Below are positions 33,108 through 44,992 of a stretch of 64,000 bases of DNA, piece by piece. The notes under the pieces are model-generated. The model saw nothing but the letters and a program-made list of their open reading frames with translations. It was not told where the DNA came from and ran no database searches. The stretch is from Lactuca virosa (Eukaryota; Streptophyta; Magnoliopsida; Asterales; Asteraceae): contig CAKMRJ010003334.1 in NCBI GenBank assembly GCA_928212115.1, positions 3,360,461 through 3,424,460 on the forward strand, in the 5' to 3' direction. Within the stretch, counting starts at the first letter, position 1, and every line of letters starts with the position of its first letter. The translations under genes and the position numbers were made by a program.

Positions 33108-33246
33108 GTCTTTAGCCCTATATCTCAACAAAAAGATTTATATGAACAACCATTATTTCCAAGTGTAAATGAAGTTCTAGAAGGCTTTAATTGCACCATT
33201 TTTGTTTATGGATAGATTGGGACAGATAAAACTTACACCATGGAAG
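33108..33246 (+). pseudogene. Kinesin motor-domain exon fragment (kinesin-5-like)
   Basis: In one frame this reads SPISQQKDLYEQ, NEVLEGFNCTIFVYG, then a TAG at 33213-33215, then IGTDKTYTME. This matches the kinesin motor region that ends with the ATP-binding P-loop (GQTGTGKT in the family), most like plant kinesin-5 because of the QQKDLYEQ and NEVLEGFNCTIFAYG context. The P-loop is broken: the glutamine is a stop and the second-last glycine is aspartate. About 46 codons are recognisable. The exon is cut by the hAT element right after the codons for T-M-E. I saw no neighbouring motor exons. Confidence 0.8.
33239..33246. other. Target-site duplication CATGGAAG, left
   Basis: It precedes TAGAGATGGC and recurs at 35072-35079. 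An 8-bp duplication is the hAT superfamily signature. Confidence 0.92.
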
Positions 33247-33437
33247 TAGAGATGGCAAAAAAAACCCGTACCCGATGGGTACCCGAACCCGAATTGACCG
33301 GGTAAATCCCCGAATTGATCAGGGATGGGTACGGGTATGGGTATTACCCGAATGCAAAAAACGGGGATGGGGACGGGGATGGTTCTACCTATCGGGTACC
33401 CATACACGTACCCGAAACCGTACCCGATGGGTACCCG

Positions 33438-33440
<3 letters not shown>

Positions 33441-33513
<73 letters not shown>
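33441..33513. repeat. AT dinucleotide microsatellite
   Basis: Alternating TA with one phase slip near 33470, inside the hAT element next to the GGGTACCCG words. Confidence 0.85.
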
Positions 33514-33516
<3 letters not shown>

Positions 33517-34243
33517 CATTTATGTTATATTTTTAATCAATTCAAAAATCTTATACGTAATTCAAATTGTGAAAGTGAAAATTCATTTATGTCAAGTGTA
33601 AATTCAATCAACCTTCTGTCAAGTGTAAATTCATTTACGTTATATTTTTAATCAATTCAAAAATCTTGTAATGCGTCGCCGACTCACCTCACTGTGAATT
33701 GTGAAACTAAGTCAAATAGTCAATAGGGTTTTTTTATTCCTTAATCAAACTTGTAATTCGCTATGGTAAATCATAATTCATAGATTCATAGTCATCGTGT
33801 CTTCAAGTCTTCGTCGAGTCCCGCTCCCGCTCCTGTTGTGACGTTGTTTGCCCTCGCTCCTGCCTTCCTTCATCTGCGAGACTGCGACTCTGCGTTTCGA
33901 CTTCCAAGTTCTAACCGACGTCCGGCAACCATCTTCATTCTCCATCGACGATGTACTGTACCACGACTCCAGTGTAACCATCAAACGACGGGTAATCGGC
34001 GGTCAATCGAGTACATTGACGTTCAATCAGGTTTGTCCGTTCGATTTTTAACTTACTTGATTTGTAACTTTTGAGTTCGGTTGATGATTTTGCATCAGTC
34101 GATTGTGTATGAGTGTATGTGTATCAGTGGAGATTAATTGTTTTCTATTGTGAATGTCCATTGTGTATTTATGTATGAGTGAATTAGTGAATATCTATTG
34201 TGATGAATGTTTATATGCTGAAGTGTTGTGTGATTAATTTGTT

Positions 34244-34453
34244 ATGGGCAGAAAAATGGAAAAGATTTACTCAGGGAGTGAACAACCGTCAACACCAATT
34301 GGTTCTACAAATTTTAATGTTGAACCTGATAATACAAGTCCAAATGTTCCTTCCTTTGAAGAAGCACTTCAATCAGATGCGGTAAATCCTCCAAACAAAA
34401 GACAAAAAAGCATTGCTTGGGATCAATTTGTTATTATTTCTATTTGTTTTTAA
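34244..34453 (+). pseudogene. Possible hAT transposase N-terminal remnant
   Basis: MGRKMEKIYSG, a serine/proline-rich middle and NKRQKSIAWDQF. Plant hAT transposases often have a similar basic stretch and W-x2-F at the start of the BED finger. No cysteines or histidines of the finger follow. The assignment is tentative. Confidence 0.3.
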
Positions 34454-35079
34454 TTTACTAACTTTTTGTTCTATTTAGATGAAGGTGTGCAATGTACCTC
34501 GGATAATCATGCAACTATTTTTGATGATTACGATACGGATAGTGAAACTTGATGGTAATAATGAAACAATTTTTTCATGATTATAATCGATTAAATTAAA
34601 GTTTTTTGTTTCATACATTTGTTTATACTTTGTCTTTGTTTTGTTGGTAGGTGAATATATGATAAATGATGATTCAATGCGAAAGTTGGAATTGAAATTT
34701 GGTGAACTTGATTGTTATTGTTTGGATGATAGGCGATGTTTGACTACTTTTTGGATGACTTTTTATGTTTATGTTTTTTTTGTTGCAAAAAAGTAGTTTA
34801 ATTTTTAAACTTGAATGTTATTGTTCGTTTTTTAATACATTCGATGATTGAAGTGCTTTAGATTATTTCTATAGGTTTTTTTTTGTTTGTTAATATATAG
34901 CTATGACTTATTTTTTCATAAACTTTCAAAACCTTGTAATGGGGAAAATTCCCCGATTACCCGCTGGGGATCCCCGTTCCCCATTAGGGATGGGGATGGG
35001 GATGGGGTCGGGTATGGGTATGGGGATGGGGAACATGAAACCCGGTACACCCGTGCCCATTGCCATCCCTACATGGAAG

Positions 35080-36296
35080 GTTAAATGAATTATGCTTAGA
35101 TGACTCTAAATGTATCTAGTTGTCAGAAGTAATTTACAAGTAGAAGTATATTTGATGTTTATGATTCCTAACTTTTCTGATTGATTACCTTTAGATATGT
35201 ATCGTATTAAGTTCAAAACAAGCTGGTAGAAAAGGATTTGACCAAGTTGGTGTGTTGACTCTTAAAGCAATGCCATGATAGAAGTCTTTAATGATAATAA
35301 ATGGTTCTATTAAGAAAAAAACACCATATATTTTAATGGTGGTTGGCTCTAGTTTAGGAGCTATTTTAGGAATTCAAGTTGATCTTAAAGCTTGTGCTGC
35401 AAGATGAGTATACTCCTGAACTGTCATCGTTGTTGTTATTGCCAAGAATACCTTGGTGTCCAATTTTAAAAGCAATTTTTCTTTTTATAGTTTTATAGTA
35501 TGATGTAAATGTTTCTTTACACTTTTTATTTGTTTATTTATATATTTAAGTAGTTTTTTGTTTTTGCTATTTCTTAGGATGTGATCATTCTTTTAGAGGA
35601 GTTTGTTGCAGTACAGTTGAAATCTTTCATTTCAGATATGCAGGTTGAAGTTGTAAGTTAGTTGTAAGAAAATGTTAATTGTATGACAAAATTATCTTCA
35701 TTCATGATTTGTTGGATGATGATTCCCAATATTATTTGATTTTTTGGTAGTTAAAGTATTTGGTGGGTATGATATTTGAAAAGATACAATTTTTTCCCAA
35801 AACTGAACCTTTTAATTGAAACTTATTCTTACTGAAAAAGGATGTAGGAAATGGTATAGTGATGGAATGATTTACAACTAATTTCTATCACTTTCTGATA
35901 TCAAACGAGAAGGGTAGTGTCTGATTGTTTGGTAAAAATCAAGGGGTATTTTTTCTCATTTCATCTAAAATTTAATAGCTTTGTCCTTTGAATGTTTACG
36001 GTTCATAACCAATGGAAAGGTATAAAACTTTATATATGGATGTTAAAAGGAATAAAATAATGAAGCATCAGAATGGTAATTTTAAATTATAAAGTCGATT
36101 TAATTATATAATAATTGGTATGTATGGGTCATGTTGTGATGGTTTTGTAGGAACTCATTGATCTGCTCATTGATAAATCGTTATCGACTGAAGATCAGAA
36201 GGATGCCTTCAAGATAAACAAACTTCTTAATTGCTTGAGTTGTCATGGCTAAATGCAAAAAAGCAATAACAATAGCAATATACTTACAATAATTTC
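35080..36296 (+). other. Exon-like stretches of an unrecognised gene
   Basis: Readable stretches are QAGRKGFDQVGVLTLKAMP near 35219-35275, GSSLGAILGIQVDLKACAA near 35345-35403, LLEEFVAVQLKSFISDMQ near 35594-35647, and ELIDLLIDKSLSTEDQKDAF near 36152-36211. They are separated by AT-rich, intron-like DNA. They do not match the following motor exons of kinesin as far as I recall, and I do not recognise the protein. They might belong to one decayed host gene. Confidence 0.3.
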
Positions 36297-36304
36297 TACA
36301 TTTC

Positions 36305-36825
36305 TAGGGCTATAAATGAACCAAATGAACATGAACGAAGCTTGTTCATGTTCTTTCGTTTAAGTTATCCGAAGAAATTAACAAACACGAACAGATAATT
36401 GAATGAGTTTTCTTTTTCATGTTCATTCGTTTAGCAAATTATATTGTTCATGTTCATGCGTTTATGTTCATTAACATGTTAAACGAACATAAACGAACAT
36501 AGATAAAAAAAACATAATTGAACATATATGAACATAAAAAAAATATAAAATATAGTATTGTAATTAAAGACAATTGAACGTATATGAACATAAAATGAAC
36601 TTAAATGAACAGATACATATGAGCATAAACGAATTTACATAAACAAATGTTCAAGAATATAATTGAACGAACAAGACAATTGTTCTGCTTGGTTTAGTTA
36701 TTTAATTAAACGAATAAAAATTTGTTTTCATGTTCCTTCATTTAGTAAATAAACGAACATCGATAAACTTCCTGTCGACCGATTCACGAACAATTTGCTG
36801 AATATTCGGTTCATTTACAGCCCTA
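36305..36825. mobile_element. Short hAT-type MITE
   Basis: Ends TAGGGCTATAAATGAACC and (reverse) TAGGGCTGTAAATGAACC differ in one base. The interior is full of GAACAT and ATGTTC words that pair within the element. The flanking octamers TACATTTC (36297-36304) and TGTATTCC (36826-36833) match at 5 of 8 places, with only transition differences, so the duplication has decayed. Length is 521 bases, with no frame. Confidence 0.7.
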
Positions 36826-37042
36826 TGTATTCCTATTACAACATTGCACTTTCTAAAATCCATCCACCTTGACCTTTTTCTATTAAGTCCTTCTTCCAGC
36901 ATTGGGTCAAAGGAAACACCTATATATTGCATACCTTATTAAGTCCATCCATATTCCCTTGTTAAGTAAAAAAATATCAAATTTTTATAGTTTAATTCAT
37001 TGTATTTTTTGTATAAGAACATGTCAAGGAAAAGGTTGAAGA

Positions 37043-37228
37043 ATGAAAGAGAGTTATCCTGCTTGCAAGGGTAAGGTGGGGTATCTTCGTCTAATTGTTG
37101 CTGATGAAAATCTGTACACCTGTTTTGCAGACTCAACAAAGTGGTTAGAATATATTTATGTGCAGGAGACTCTTCTTAATTCACTTCCTAAGTTAGTTAG
37201 TTTGCTTTCATCAAATGCCAAGGGGTAA
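37043..37228 (+). other. Unrecognised exon-like frame
   Basis: ATG at 37043 opens KESYPACKGKVGYLRLIV, ADENLYTCFADSTKWLEY and SLPKLVSLLSSNAKG, 61 codons with composition unlike its AT-rich surroundings. I do not recognise it. It might be a further exon of the gene read at 35219-36211. 37229-37430 and 37684-37750 show no gene. Confidence 0.3.
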
Positions 37229-37430
37229 TTTTGTAAATTGTAACTCTTTCTATCCTTTTCCTTTAAATGTTCCATTAATCATTGATTATACTTTGAGGTC
37301 AAACTTAGAGAGATTCTTTGTATACATGATATTTTTGTATATTAATGAAATTATTGAATATGATTCCGTTTGAATGTTAGTACATTTATTGTATGACATG
37401 GATTGTTTGTTATATATGTATTTTATTTTG

Positions 37431-37683
37431 TATTACTAGAAACTTCCATTTAATTTGAAAATTAGTAAATGTATAAAAGAAATTTTAAAACAATTTAAAT
37501 TGTGACGTGCAAAATGTGTGTCTGAAATGCATGTCGTAAATGTGTGTCGTAAACTTATAACATGAAAATGTGTGTTGTTTTCCTTTATGATTGGGGATTT
37601 AATTACACATATTTGCATGTCATATGTATCCTTTTATGACACATAGTTAATGTTATAAAATGCTTTTTTTTTGTCTAGTAGTG
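37431..37683. mobile_element. Possible CACTA-type MITE
   Basis: The right end in reverse reads CACTACTAGACAAAA. The left end TATTACTAGAAAC agrees if two bases have changed. The interior has repeated TGTGTGTCGTAAA words like small CACTA elements. No matching 3-bp duplication was found (TTG versus AGC), so this is tentative. Confidence 0.4.
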
Positions 37684-37750
37684 AGCTGATGAAGTATCAA
37701 TGCTTATGGTTATAACTACAAATAATAGTAAATGGGTGCTTTGAGGTAAT

Positions 37751-37755
37751 CGAAG
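37751..37755. other. Target-site duplication CGAAG, left
   Basis: It precedes TGCAACACCCC and recurs at 50399-50403 after TGTTACA. Confidence 0.88.
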
Positions 37756-39624
37756 TGCAACACCCCAAAAAATTTCAACAAATATAAACTTTTCAAAACA
37801 ACCCATTTCCTAAAAGAAGTGTTTACAATGCCATTGTTTCCAAAACGTTGTTTAAAAATCAGAGTCCCCCAAGATCCAATCAGACGTAAAATCAAGGATG
37901 TATACAGTCACGCCTTCGCCTTGCCACAATCATCTGAAGCACCTGAAACAATAAATTGAAATTGTAAGCACGGAGCTTAGTGAGTTCTCCCAATTCACCA
38001 TCAAATACACATAACAAACAACAGCATACATACAGATCCTTCAGCCTGAATAAACGTTGCGTCGGCCTACAAACTATCTGGACCGCTCACAAAACCTTCA
38101 ACATGAGTGGACGGCCTTACCGACCTTCATTCTATTCGGACCGCCCTGGGTCTATTGGCCTTCAGTCTCCGCTGGTCTGCCTCAACCCAGTCACACATAA
38201 CGACATATCGATATAAACATTAGCGAGTTTGTTGACTAACAACACAAAGCAGTACAGTCTCAACACAACCACACTATGTCGACACATGCAACAAATAAAC
38301 ATATAGCTACTAAACAGATAACAGGCAGATCTAACACATCACTACAACATAGAAACATCCTATATACCAGGATACAGATCTAACAGATCACTACAGCATA
38401 TATACATACGGTAAAACAGGTTATCAATCCAATGGGCCGGCCTTGGTGCCTTCGACCCATAAGTACAGTGAGGAAAACTCACCTCTCGATTTGATCAATA
38501 ATTGATGAGGTCCTGACTCTGAATCTTAGCTTTTTACCAACACCTATCCAACCAAATACCAATTCTAAATCACCATCTAAAAGACCAGTTCTCAAATACC
38601 AACCAAATTACCCAAAATACCCCTTGGTCAAACTTGGTCAAAGTCATAGTCAAGCTGATCCAAATCCATAAGTCAATTGAGTCAACCCAACCGAGTCAAC
38701 CCAGTCGGGTCAACTCAGAAGACGTATGCGAGGCGTACCCGGTCGTTAAACATCATCGGGGCCTTGACTACGTACGCGGTACATACTCAGATTATGCAGG
38801 GCATATGCCCAGATCTCCCAAACTTCATTAAGTGCTTAATGCCAAAAGCCCTTACATCCAACTTCCAGATCCAAGGCTAAAATACCCTCCAGAGTCATAA
38901 ATTTTCCAACTTTATGAATTTTCATGTCCATTAAGAGCTTAACTCAACATCTTAATCCATTAAGACCCTATAAATGATGCGTGGAATAAAACCAACCATT
39001 TAGACCCCATTTTATGACTTAAGACCCTTCATATGGTCTGAAAGGACAACTTAATGGGTCAAGAACATGCCATGTTCATGTGTCACCATATTTGGGAATT
39101 GGGACAAAAGGAACCAAAATTCAAACCCAACACAAGATCTAAATGAAACTTCACCAAGTCTAGAACTTTATACCTCCAGACGATGCGAACACATGGTGAG
39201 AATCTGGATCTAAAGAGCTTCACTCCTCCATGATGGCCTTTACTTCCTTCCTTCTTCTTCAAAGGCACAAGAACACACTCACTCAAGTTTAGAATTGTTT
39301 CACAAGAAGGATTAGGGTTGCAAAAACGATTAAAGAGGATGGAGGCTGATGAAGTGAGGGGAAATAAGAATATAATGGGGTTTAAATATGAGCCAACCCT
39401 TAAAAATTAGGGTTTGCATGTCTGACATGTACGCCCAACGTACTAGGGCACGCTCTAGTACTCTCAGCATACATACGTATGCATGACATACTCCCCTCTA
39501 CAGCCCAAATTATGAAAATGCCACTAGGGCATATTTTGCACTCTTTCTTTTACTTAGGGACCAAAATGCAATAAATCTTAATATAAGGGTCAACAATGAA
39601 AGTGCCTCAAAACAAGATGTTATA
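37756..39624 (-). repeat. 3' LTR of the outer non-coding LTR element
   Basis: It runs TGCAACACCCC to GATGTTATA on the plus strand; each end has one transition from the expected TGTAACACC and TGTTACA. It contains GTACGCCCAACGTAC and CATACATACGTATGCATG palindromes (39429-39487) upstream, on the minus strand, of a TATA-like CATATTTAAA (39381-39390). Confidence 0.82.
39381..39487 (-). promoter_or_regulatory. LTR promoter-like block with GTACGC palindromes
   Basis: Minus-strand order is CATACGTATG-type palindromes, GTACGTTGGGCGTAC and then CATATTTAAA at 39381-39390. The other LTR keeps the order (palindromes about 50189-50262, TTTAAATAT near 50132-50140). Confidence 0.45.
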
Positions 39625-39640
39625 ATTCTCCCCACTTGAC
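39625..39640 (-). other. Polypurine tract
   Basis: The minus strand reads GTCAAGTGGGGAGAAT just before the LTR start TATAACATC. Confidence 0.7.
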
Positions 39641-42060
39641 TTAGACTTCGTCCTCGAAGTCTCCTGCTACAACTAACCCAAGGTAGTGACTCCATATCTC
39701 CACCTCGGGTCATTCAGACGGTCCTCCCTAGAACCCGATCTGAACTAAAAGTCGGCTCAATTAGGCGGCTGGCTACCCCTTCCATCCTTGACCTGCTAAC
39801 TTCATCACTGAAGAAACCATCACAACCTTCTCAAAATCCGGAGATCCAATACCTCGACTGACTCTTAAGCAAGCAAAGTTATCTCGGAACACAATTATTA
39901 CGATACCTTACCATCCGAACAATATAGAACCCTTTCGACCCTGACTTACCTTGTTGATTCGACAGGGGAATCAGGACTCCTGTGGAACCCTTCATCCGAT
40001 AACAAGGTGGCTCCAAACACGAGCCTCGACTAGATAACCACTTGCAGAAAGGCACAAACAACGCCAACATACTCCACTATTCCCGGCTAAGACTGAAAGT
40101 CCAGAGAGGGATCCATAAACCCGGGGACTCTCAAGGATACAAAAACCGAATTAAGTCTATCAATATGCTCCCCAAGATCAGAAGCTTATCAGATCTAAAT
40201 TTCAGAACCTATAATCCAGGACTGACATTCATCCATTCGTTGAATCCACCCCTTGCCCTTGAGTATGGCCACTACCAAACGCACTGAAAAGAACCCAAAC
40301 ACATCAATCGTGGATTTACACCAATTCCAAATCCATAATATGCATCAAAAGCCGTAAATAAACCGTTAATTCCTTGATCTTCAATCCAGTGTCTGACCTC
40401 CCTATTTCCAAAGAATACGGACCCTTGATCGCATCACAAAGCATCGATACCACATCAATCCCCCTACGCATTCCCATGCTGACATAATGTCGCCAACCAC
40501 CACGACCAACAGAACTCATGCAGGGTTACATCCTAACTCTGATAGACACAAGCCTACGCATTCCTTCTCTGAACTCGGAAAAATGAAAGGGAAAAATCCC
40601 CGCTATAGATAGCGACATTCCAATCCATCAATCAATCACTCACTTCCAGCTGCAATCCCCAAGCCGATCATAACAATCGTTTCCTTCTTGAGTCCCGCGA
40701 CTAAAATGCATGACCTCGAGCAAAACCCTCGAGACCTCAAAACCAACAAACACATCTAGGTCTGCCCATTCAATCCAAAACGATATCGCCACTGGGGCCC
40801 AAAACAATTACCAGACCCATCCCCATTCCAGAGCAACCATAGCCAAAAGATCGACAGATAAGGAACCACTGCCACGAATCATGGCATCAAACCATGCTAT
40901 CTCTCCCGACCAGGCCTTAGAATTCCCGAAACTCTCCTCGATTCGAGTATGGATCCTGTGCTTCCAGTAGTACAGGTCCAATACTACCTTCCAAACCTAT
41001 CCATACTTTCCTCAAGAATCGTCACGGGTCCTCTAAGATCTACTCATAACAATACTCCCAAAACCTACTTAACAGCGAAACCACTTGACTAAATTACTTC
41101 CTAAGATCTCCTAGGATCCCCCCACCTCCCCTACAATGAGCTGTTGAAGAACCCTTACTAATGTCAGCTAACCACTTCATGAATACAATTACATGCAACA
41201 AAGCTTAGATAATCTTTCGACTAAAGGACTCAACCCTACAACGATTGGACTCAGACAAGAGCTGCGCAATAGGTCCAAGTCCTTCATTCTAATATATTAT
41301 TTAAACTTCATAGCATGTAATTTAATGTATTCATTTGATGGTTAACTCACATCAATATTAGTCCCACAAAGCACAAAGAAAGCAACATTCAGGCAGAGGA
41401 GCCGACTGGCACTAAGACACAATAACATCAGACAGATCCTCATATGAAATTCTCGATCTCTATCTCCTAGCATAATGGATACACCTTCGTCCTGCCCTCA
41501 CTCTCTCAAGAGTGGCTAATCATTCCTCATGCTTACCAACTATGAACTGCACCCACTCATGAAACTTCCACCAACCCTGCAGCCACTCGTGCATGCTAAT
41601 CATACATAACGCTAGATCCCATAGATAGTCGAATACTTGACTCTACTCTAAGCCCTTAATCAAACAAGAATAGGAAGTAAAGCTAAATCAAACATTCTCA
41701 GGCTATAGAAACTTTTTTTTATGTATAACTATGATGCACACTAAGTGACCACAGTAATGATGTCAATTTCATATAAGAAAGAACCCTAGGCTATCAAGCA
41801 TCATATAATCAGGAAATTCTATCATGAAATTCCTAAAGATCCTTAGCCTATCACTAGCATGAAGACCTAACATATCATAATATCAAATAATACTGTGGTA
41901 ATTTGGGGACTACTTACTGGTTCCGGGGCTGATCGTAAACATTGCATCCTTTCTTGATTATTTTGAAAACAATTTTTGAAAAATCATTTTTTAAAATATT
42001 TGCAGTTCCTTAGTTTGAGATTGGATTCACACAGGTGTTCCTCCAATTCACTCAAACCAA
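39641..42060 (-). other. Interior without coding capacity
   Basis: Frames here are short and without motifs of any retroelement protein. Base composition is moderately C-rich on the plus strand. I see no captured gene that I recognise. A function as packaging or dimerisation sequence is possible but not readable. Confidence 0.5.
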
Positions 42061-42073
42061 GACTCTGATACCA
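42061..42073 (-). other. Primer binding site of the outer non-coding LTR element
   Basis: The minus strand reads TGGTATCAGAGTC, one change from the initiator tRNA-Met site, three bases after the LTR end. Confidence 0.8.
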
Positions 42074-43117
42074 ACTAGTAACACCCCAAAAAATTTCAAC
42101 AAATTTAAACTTTTCAAAACAACCCATGTGCTAAAAGAAGTGTTTACAAAACCATTGTTTCCAAAACATTATTTAAAATCAGAGTCTCCGAAGATCCAAT
42201 CAGACGTAAAATCAAGGATTTGTACGGTCACGCATGCGCCTTGCCACAATCATCTGAAGCACTTGAAACAATAAAGTGAAATTGTAAGCACGGAGCTTAG
42301 TGAGTTCCCCCAATTTACCTTCGTACACAAATAACAAACAACAACGTACATACAGAGCCTTCAGCCTGACTAGAACGTCGCGCCGACCTACAGACTATCT
42401 GGACCGCTCACAGAACCTTCAACATGTGTGGACCGCCTCACTGGGCCTTTAGCCTATCTAGACCTTTCTTCGGGCCTTCAGCCTGAGTGGTTCGCCTCAC
42501 AGGCCTTCATTCTATCCGGGCCGCCCAGGGTCTCTTGGCCTTCAGTCTCCATTGGTCCGCCTCAACCCAACCACACATAACGACATATCGATATCAACAT
42601 TACCGAGTTTGTTGGCTGGTAGCACAAAGCAGTACAGCCTCAACCCAACCATACTACATCGACACATGCAACAGATAACAGGCAGATCTAACAGATCTCT
42701 ACAGCATAGCAACATCCTATATACCAGGATACAGATCTAACAGATCACTACATCATAGCATCATACAGTAAACTTAGATATCAATCCAATGGGCTGGCCT
42801 TGGTGCCTTCGACCCATAAGTACAGTAAGGAAAACTCACCTCTCGATCTAATCAATAGCTGACGAGGTCCCGACTCCAAATCTCAGCTTTAACCAACACC
42901 TATCCAACTAAATACCAATTCTAAATCACCATCCAAAAGACCAATTCTCAAAATACCAACCAAATTACCCAAATTACCCCTTGGTCAAAGTTGCTCAAAG
43001 TCAAAGTCAAACTGATCCAAATCCATAAGTCAACTGAGTCAACCCAACCGAGTCAACCCAGTCGGGTCGACTCAGAAGACGTATGCGGGTCATACTCCCA
43101 GGGTACGCGGGCATACC

Positions 43118-43122
43118 CCATA
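43118..43122. other. Target-site duplication CCATA, left
   Basis: It precedes TGTAACGCC and recurs at 49497-49501 after GATGTCACA. Confidence 0.92.
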
Positions 43123-43902
43123 TGTAACGCCTGTAGATCCAGGCTAGTCAATTTAAAGACAATAAGTGTCGAAAACGACTTTTTGATAGAATATTATTTA
43201 GAAGGATTAATCTTAACCAAGTTATAGTATATGTTACAAGGGTTCCGTACATATAAATAACGCCGAAATCCGAATTATAATGAAGGAGTTATGACCTGTT
43301 GAAGTTTCGCGACAGAACCGGCACGGCACCGGGAGACGTAAATAGTGAATTTACGATAGAGCGACTTCTAGCCTTAGCAATCTAAACGAAAGTGGTTGAT
43401 AAACGTAGCCTTAGCAATCTAAACGAAAGTGGTTGAATACGTTAAACCGAGAGCGTGCATGAAAAGAACGCCCAAATCTGACTTCGTATGAGGAAGTTAT
43501 GAATTTTCTAAGATTTGACTTAACAGTGCACGGCCCGAAATTCGAATTTTAGTTCGAGCGGTTTTTGCCTTACGCGACCTAAATGAGAGTTGAATATCTC
43601 ATTAGTAGGAACTCAACGATAAAAAGACAGACGGAAACGGAGTCTGTACGAAGAAGTTACGAATTTTACGCGGACATTTAACAGTGTAATCTTCTCATAC
43701 TATTAAATTTAAAATCGGTCAAGAATTAGCCGATGGAGTCAAAAGGAAAGTTATAGATCTTGTCTTTACCTACACGTGGATATAAAGAACGTCAAAAATG
43801 GAGTTCGTATGTGAAAGTTATGAATTCTTAAAGATTGGTTGTTTTACCTGCGTCCGGCGCCACGTGTCAGCACCAGACTTCGCCTTGGAGCCTACGCAAG
43901 GC

Positions 43903-43958
43903 TCACAACGTGAGCACCCTTTCTCACGACGTGAATCGGCCCAGACAGCCTGTAAATA
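43903..43958 (+). promoter_or_regulatory. LTR promoter: TCACGACGTGA palindromes plus TATA-like box
   Basis: TCACAACGTGA (43903-43913) and TCACGACGTGA (43924-43934) are followed by TGTAAATA at 43951-43958. In the other LTR both palindromes read TCACGACGTGA (48093-48103, 48114-48124) and the box is a canonical TATAAATA (48141-48148). Confidence 0.6.
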
Positions 43959-44992
43959 GAGGCGTAAATCACCCCTAAAACTCACACCTTTCATACTCTT
44001 TTCTCTCTCATTACCCCCAAACCATCTTCCCCCTTCCCTAGCACCTCCTAGGTGTTAGAGGCGAGTCCCGGAGCGCCGGAAGGCTCCGAGAAGAAGAGCT
44101 TTCGGCTCGGAAGTTCTGCCCCTGCAGAGCCCGACTCCTAGCCAAACCCCTGGAAGTGAGATATGCTTACCCTACCTTAAGTATAGCTTATGTTTAAATA
44201 GAGTAATGTTATTAGGACCTTATAATAAAGATTTGGGCTATTATTATGAGTTATATAAGTGTCGTTATAATATTTTTTTTGACCACTCGCGGTACGGGGA
44301 ATCTGGTTTAAAGGGCCGCATAAGGTTGTTGGATTTCAGAAGTGCTATATGCCAAAATGGTCATGCCCTCCGGTGTTTTATGTCTGGCCCCTGTCTGTAC
44401 ATAGTGGTTGGAAAATATTGTTTAAACGCTTATATAATAATAATAATGCTAAGACTAATAATTAGTCGCAATGAATATTAGACTAAACCCTAGTGGTAAT
44501 GATACTAGGTTTTGTCGAAGGAAATTGTTTTAAGAGTAACGAAGTGCTGTCCAAGTGCAGAGTCACCACCTAATCAGGTGAGTGCATAGTTACTTTCATC
44601 TTACACATAGATATGAAGTATTTTATATAATCTACGTGCTATGTGTGCATAATATCCGTATACTTGCTATCTATGCTGGATGAATGATTTTATACATGTT
44701 TTAAATGATTTAAACTGTATATGTATTTTATATCTACAAAATATGTTGGGTAAAACATGGGTAGATTAGAGATGAGATAAATGATGAGCGATGAAAGATG
44801 AGATGAATGATGAGCGATGACATATGAGTGGTAAATTATGGTGAGAAGCGATGAACTAAGCGATGACCCAAGTGTTGGCCCCGTCATTCAGCAGAGTATG
44901 GATGACAACCACAGACTATTCTAGACAGTCCAGTGGAACACTAGCAGGCTCGCAACCTGTAGGCGTTGTGAACAATGTGTTCACCGGTGTAC

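Larger units (their letters stand above)
33247..35071. mobile_element. Non-autonomous hAT transposon
   Basis: The 1,825-base element has ends TAGAGATGGCAA and (reverse) TAGGGATGGCAA, with a perfect 8-bp duplication. Subterminal regions are full of GGGTACCCG words (33268-33438) and GGGGATGG words (34950-35040). An AT microsatellite lies at 33441-33512. A 69-codon frame at 34244-34453 may be the N-terminus of an old transposase up to where a BED zinc finger would begin (KRQKSIAWDQF), but no finger or catalytic core follows. So it is most likely an internally deleted derivative. Confidence 0.88.

Noticed and set aside
34887..35088. Glycine-methionine-aspartate-rich frames
   Set aside because: Translation of the GGGGATGG repeats of the hAT end.
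36340..36760. GAACAT/ATGTTC repeats as a CRISPR-like or transcription-factor array
   Set aside because: Spacing is irregular, and the matched inverted ends and decayed 8-bp duplication explain it as a MITE.
39510..40970. Several 60-90 codon frames in the interior of the first coding-poor LTR element
   Set aside because: They lie on both strands, with no retroelement motifs and chance-level length.
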